A stretch of DNA of 64,000 bases. Source: Chitinophaga jiangningensis (GTDB taxonomy: Bacteria > Bacteroidota > Bacteroidia > Chitinophagales > Chitinophagaceae). The stretch lies in NCBI RefSeq assembly GCF_900142605.1, contig NZ_FRBL01000001.1, positions 310,001 through 374,000 of the forward strand, read 5' to 3'. The notes beneath the pieces are model-generated. The model was not told the DNA's origin and did no database searches. It saw only the letters and a list, made by a program, of their open reading frames with translations. Position 1 is the first letter of the stretch; each line of letters opens with the position of its first letter. The position numbers and the translations under genes were made by a program. Positions 61,857-64,000 of the stretch are shown one piece after another.

Positions 61857-62069
61857 CTATTGTCGATTACAAGCAGGAGAACATATTTTACACCCATCAG
61901 CAGTTGGATATAATTTGCGTGCGGCATTAACTGCTTCCGCGCAATGATAATACTCACCCAGTCTAATCCTGTTTTGAGAGAGCGGGAGCTTTTGGCATGT
62001 TTCCACATGCACTTCATTATCCCCGGTTACAGCTTGCCGAACCGTGGATACATAGTAGGTCTGTTTCAT
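61857..62069 (-). CDS. Small Cys-containing protein of unknown function
   Basis: The product has 70 residues. His21 and Cys25 in HVETC, plus Cys43, and a C-terminal GCKICSPAC suggest metal binding. The LGEYYHCAEAVNAARKLYPTADGCKICSPAC arrangement is characteristic enough to be a real family, but I do not recognise its name. No signal peptide. Confidence 0.65.
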   Translation of the reverse strand: MKQTYYVSTVRQAVTGDNEVHVETCQKLPLSQNRIRLGEYYHCAEAVNAARKLYPTADGCKICSPACNRQ

Positions 62070-62203
62070 CGCCTTGAAATTTTTTCATTAAAATTAAACA
62101 AGGCATAACGGTGAAACTTACGGGAAACCGTAATTCGGAATATTATTGCGAATGTTTTGGGATAACTGGGAAGATGGAGCGCTAAATGCGCCGATAGCAT
62201 GTG

Positions 62204-63445
62204 TTAACCCACTTCCCTTACTTCTACTACAGTATCGGCATCGATGACCGTAACAAGGCTGGCATCTCCGGTTTGGTTATATTCCTTTAAATTTACCTCT
62301 TCAACAAAAGCAAAGTGATTATTTGTAACCGATGCAGGATCATCTGCCAATGTATGAATAATCTTTCCGACGATTGGCTGTTTTCCCCGATAAAAGAAAA
62401 CTCTCACCATTACGTCAGGAGGAAATGTGGACTTCCTGAACTGATCTGCAATCAACCGTTCATTTGTACCTAATAATCGAACTTTACTATCATAATAGGA
62501 TAGGTATTGTTGTTTTGCGGCAGCGCTTAGAAATGATTTTTCCACCATTTGATGTACTGCTGACTTTTCAGCTAAAAGTGTAGCAATAATTCTGTTAGCT
62601 CTGACAGGTTGTATTCCCATTCTTTTTGCAAGCTCTCTGAAATGAACCTGCCCATACCTGCCTTCACGCGCGTAAAACTCATTATCCGTATCTCCCTTGT
62701 AAAGTCCCAATGCAGTTTCTACTCCACCGGGAGTATGCAACTCAGTACACATCAGATCATATGCACTGGAGAGTATATTATCACCCATAGGGGATTCGAT
62801 AAATGAAAAGTTCTTTAAATGGGCGTCATCATTTGAAAAGATGTAATTGAACAGCACCTGTTTGAAAAATGCTTCCAATGCAGGAACAGGCGCTGCTGCA
62901 TACCGGGTTATCAGTGCTCCTACTTCTTCATAGGTACCATCATATTTAAAATTCTCGCCCTGCCCCTGCCTGGTTCTACCGCTGGCCTGGGCCATATCTT
63001 CCTGCAAATACTTCCCTCCTGTTGGCTTAATATCAAATCTACGGGTTAGGTAGGCAGGAGAACCATCCTTAAAAAAAATCAATGCGTTGTCTGCTGTATC
63101 CATACCAAACAACTGCGCGGCTATTTGCATCGTTAAATGCTCGTTTTCGGGTGCCTGATCTTTGTTTAAAATATGGTCCGCATTAGGCACAGGCTTAAGA
63201 ATATATTGTCCTGCTGATTCTGTTAATTTAAGCACAGTTCCATCCAGTATAAGAGAATATTTCAATTGCACACCTGAAATGGAAAGCTTTTTAGTAAGGT
63301 GTTGGTACTCCCTGTAATTATTTTCTTTAGGAGGATCGAAGTTAAGGACATGAGATACCTTCCTGCCGCCAAAAAGTTTTTTGCGACAACTAACACAATA
63401 CCCATCCATGGGGTCCTTATTGGGTTTATAACATCCAGGGCACAT
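62204..63445 (-). CDS. HipA/HipT-like serine/threonine kinase toxin with N-terminal zinc ribbon
   Basis: The product has 413 residues. It starts with CPGC (2-5) and CVSC (17-20), a zinc ribbon not usual in HipA. The autophosphorylation-loop motif is Ser55-Ile-Ser57 in KLSISGVQLK. The nucleotide Lys is in YILKPV. The catalytic and Mg residues are in SNDDAHLKNF (about 204-213; catalytic Asp207) and SAYDLMCT (Asp230). HipA kinases inactivate glutamyl-tRNA synthetase, and HipT tryptophanyl-tRNA synthetase in E. coli. It follows the short HipS-like gene by 11 bases; the three genes form a HipBST arrangement. Real target unknown. Confidence 0.85.
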   Translation of the reverse strand: MCPGCYKPNKDPMDGYCVSCRKKLFGGRKVSHVLNFDPPKENNYREYQHLTKKLSISGVQLKYSLILDGTVLKLTESAGQYILKPVPNADHILNKDQAPENEHLTMQIAAQLFGMDTADNALIFFKDGSPAYLTRRFDIKPTGGKYLQEDMAQASGRTRQGQGENFKYDGTYEEVGALITRYAAAPVPALEAFFKQVLFNYIFSNDDAHLKNFSFIESPMGDNILSSAYDLMCTELHTPGGVETALGLYKGDTDNEFYAREGRYGQVHFRELAKRMGIQPVRANRIIATLLAEKSAVHQMVEKSFLSAAAKQQYLSYYDSKVRLLGTNERLIADQFRKSTFPPDVMVRVFFYRGKQPIVGKIIHTLADDPASVTNNHFAFVEEVNLKEYNQTGDASLVTVIDADTVVEVREVG

Positions 63446-63456
63446 AACTGATTCCC

Positions 63457-63786
63457 CTAATTTTCTGTTATTTCATTAATTGTAATAGCTCCGATAGTAT
63501 CTACATTGGCCGTCTTCAATAAACGGGTAAAATCATCATTTTCATCAATTTTCAACAAACGGCATTGAATGCTTTTATTGATTCCTTCCGCTAAGAGGCC
63601 AGCGAAAAAGGAAAAAAGCAGTGGACTAAAATGCTCCTTTTGCTTCTTAGGTAACGTTACGCTGATGGAAGGCAGGGCCACATTTTCCATATACGCATCA
63701 TCATATGTAAATCGATAATCTTCGGAACTCCTCTTTTCCAGTATTCCGGCCAGTATATTATTATAGTACACTTCTCCTTTTTGCAT
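63457..63786 (-). CDS. HipS-like protein (HipA N-terminal subdomain encoded separately)
   Basis: The product has 109 residues, MQKGEVYYNNILAGILEKRSSEDYRFTYD...ISVTLPKKQKEHFSPLLFSFFAGLLAEGINKS, matching the N-terminal subdomain (couple_HipA) of long HipA proteins. In the tripartite HipBST system this piece (HipS) is the antitoxin. It lies between the XRE gene, 9 bases after its stop, and the kinase. Confidence 0.82.
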   Translation of the reverse strand: MQKGEVYYNNILAGILEKRSSEDYRFTYDDAYMENVALPSISVTLPKKQKEHFSPLLFSFFAGLLAEGINKSIQCRLLKIDENDDFTRLLKTANVDTIGAITINEITEN

Positions 63787-63795
63787 CTATACAGG

Positions 63796-63999
63796 TTATT
63801 CTTTGTGAATAATATTCACCGTTACATCCATACCTAATGCTAAAAGCAGTTTTCGCAGGGTTTGAAACGAGGGATTGCCAATACCCTGTTCAATTTGCCG
63901 AATCGTTCTAACCCCCACTCCACTTATCTCGGCAAGATCTTCCTGTCGCAGCCGAAATAAGGCTCTTCTTTCCTGGAGCTTATGCCCAATTTCTCCTAT
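63796..63999 (-). CDS. HipB-like XRE-family HTH protein, 5' end outside window
   Basis: The last 67 residues are visible; the gene continues past the window edge. The HTH is in LFRLRQEDLAEISGVGVRTIRQIEQG with the XRE signature GNPSFQTLRKLLLALGMDV. It is the DNA-binding antitoxin/repressor of the HipBST-like operon, usually autorepressing. Stop at 63796. Confidence 0.85.
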   Translation of the reverse strand: MGEIGHKLQERRALFRLRQEDLAEISGVGVRTIRQIEQGIGNPSFQTLRKLLLALGMDVTVNIIHKE

Positions 64000-64000
64000 A

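Overview
The window looks like chromosomal DNA of a Bacteroidota member of the family Chitinophagaceae, most like Chitinophaga. The evidence is two SusC/SusD pairs, an ECF sigma / FecR / STN-SusC cascade, a type IX secretion (T9SS) sorting domain, many lipoproteins, promoters of the TTTG-N(about 20)-TAnnTTTG type and almost no Shine-Dalgarno sequences. No rRNA, CRISPR array, insertion sequence or phage module was seen.

Layout. 1-2.1 kb: end of an AraC regulator, a nested inverted-repeat region, and cmk. 2.2-7.4 kb: a three-gene operon for two fibre-like secreted paralogues and a T9SS-sorted protein. 8-14.5 kb: housekeeping genes (clpC, STAS protein, rnz, dapA, accA) and the first tRNA-Asp. 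14.5-16.1 kb: an ATPase gene next to a 51-bp periodic palindromic array. 16.1-28.4 kb: secreted and surface proteins (FAD oxidoreductase, an unknown protein, an M48 protease, a regulatory-fold protein, a CLCA-like metalloprotease-VWA-barrel protein) and a cassette with a four-cysteine exported peptide. 28.6-43.1 kb: two SusC/SusD uptake loci with no glycoside hydrolase in view, the first beside a divergent DeoR regulator, the second under an ECF sigma factor and FecR and ending in a TlpA-like thioredoxin. 43.2-44.9 kb: an overlapping pair of AAA15-type ATPase and small unknown protein, a possible defence or toxin module. 45-52.3 kb: a YiaA-like protein with a Crp/Fnr regulator, a WG/Sel1 repeat protein, a MarR regulator divergent from small membrane proteins, and a three-gene operon recalling SdpA/SdpB toxin maturation. 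52.4-60.2 kb: small secreted proteins, a seven-heme cytochrome, a two-component system followed by a Usp-like protein and a bestrophin, and the second identical tRNA-Asp. 60.3-64 kb: a DUF4236 protein, a small Cys protein and a split HipBST-like toxin-antitoxin locus running off the window.

The strongest unlisted signals are (i) six direct repeats at an exact 11-bp period between the two-component system and the usp-bestrophin operon, (ii) the SdpAB-like operon with its own 19-bp tandem repeats, (iii) the 51-bp palindromic array upstream of the lone ATPase, (iv) a CLCA-like protease fused to an apparent outer-membrane barrel, (v) the HipBST-like locus with an intact Ser-Ile-Ser motif, and (vi) a perfect FNR-type box at class II spacing next to a Crp/Fnr gene. 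Family names are from motif recognition only; no database search was run.
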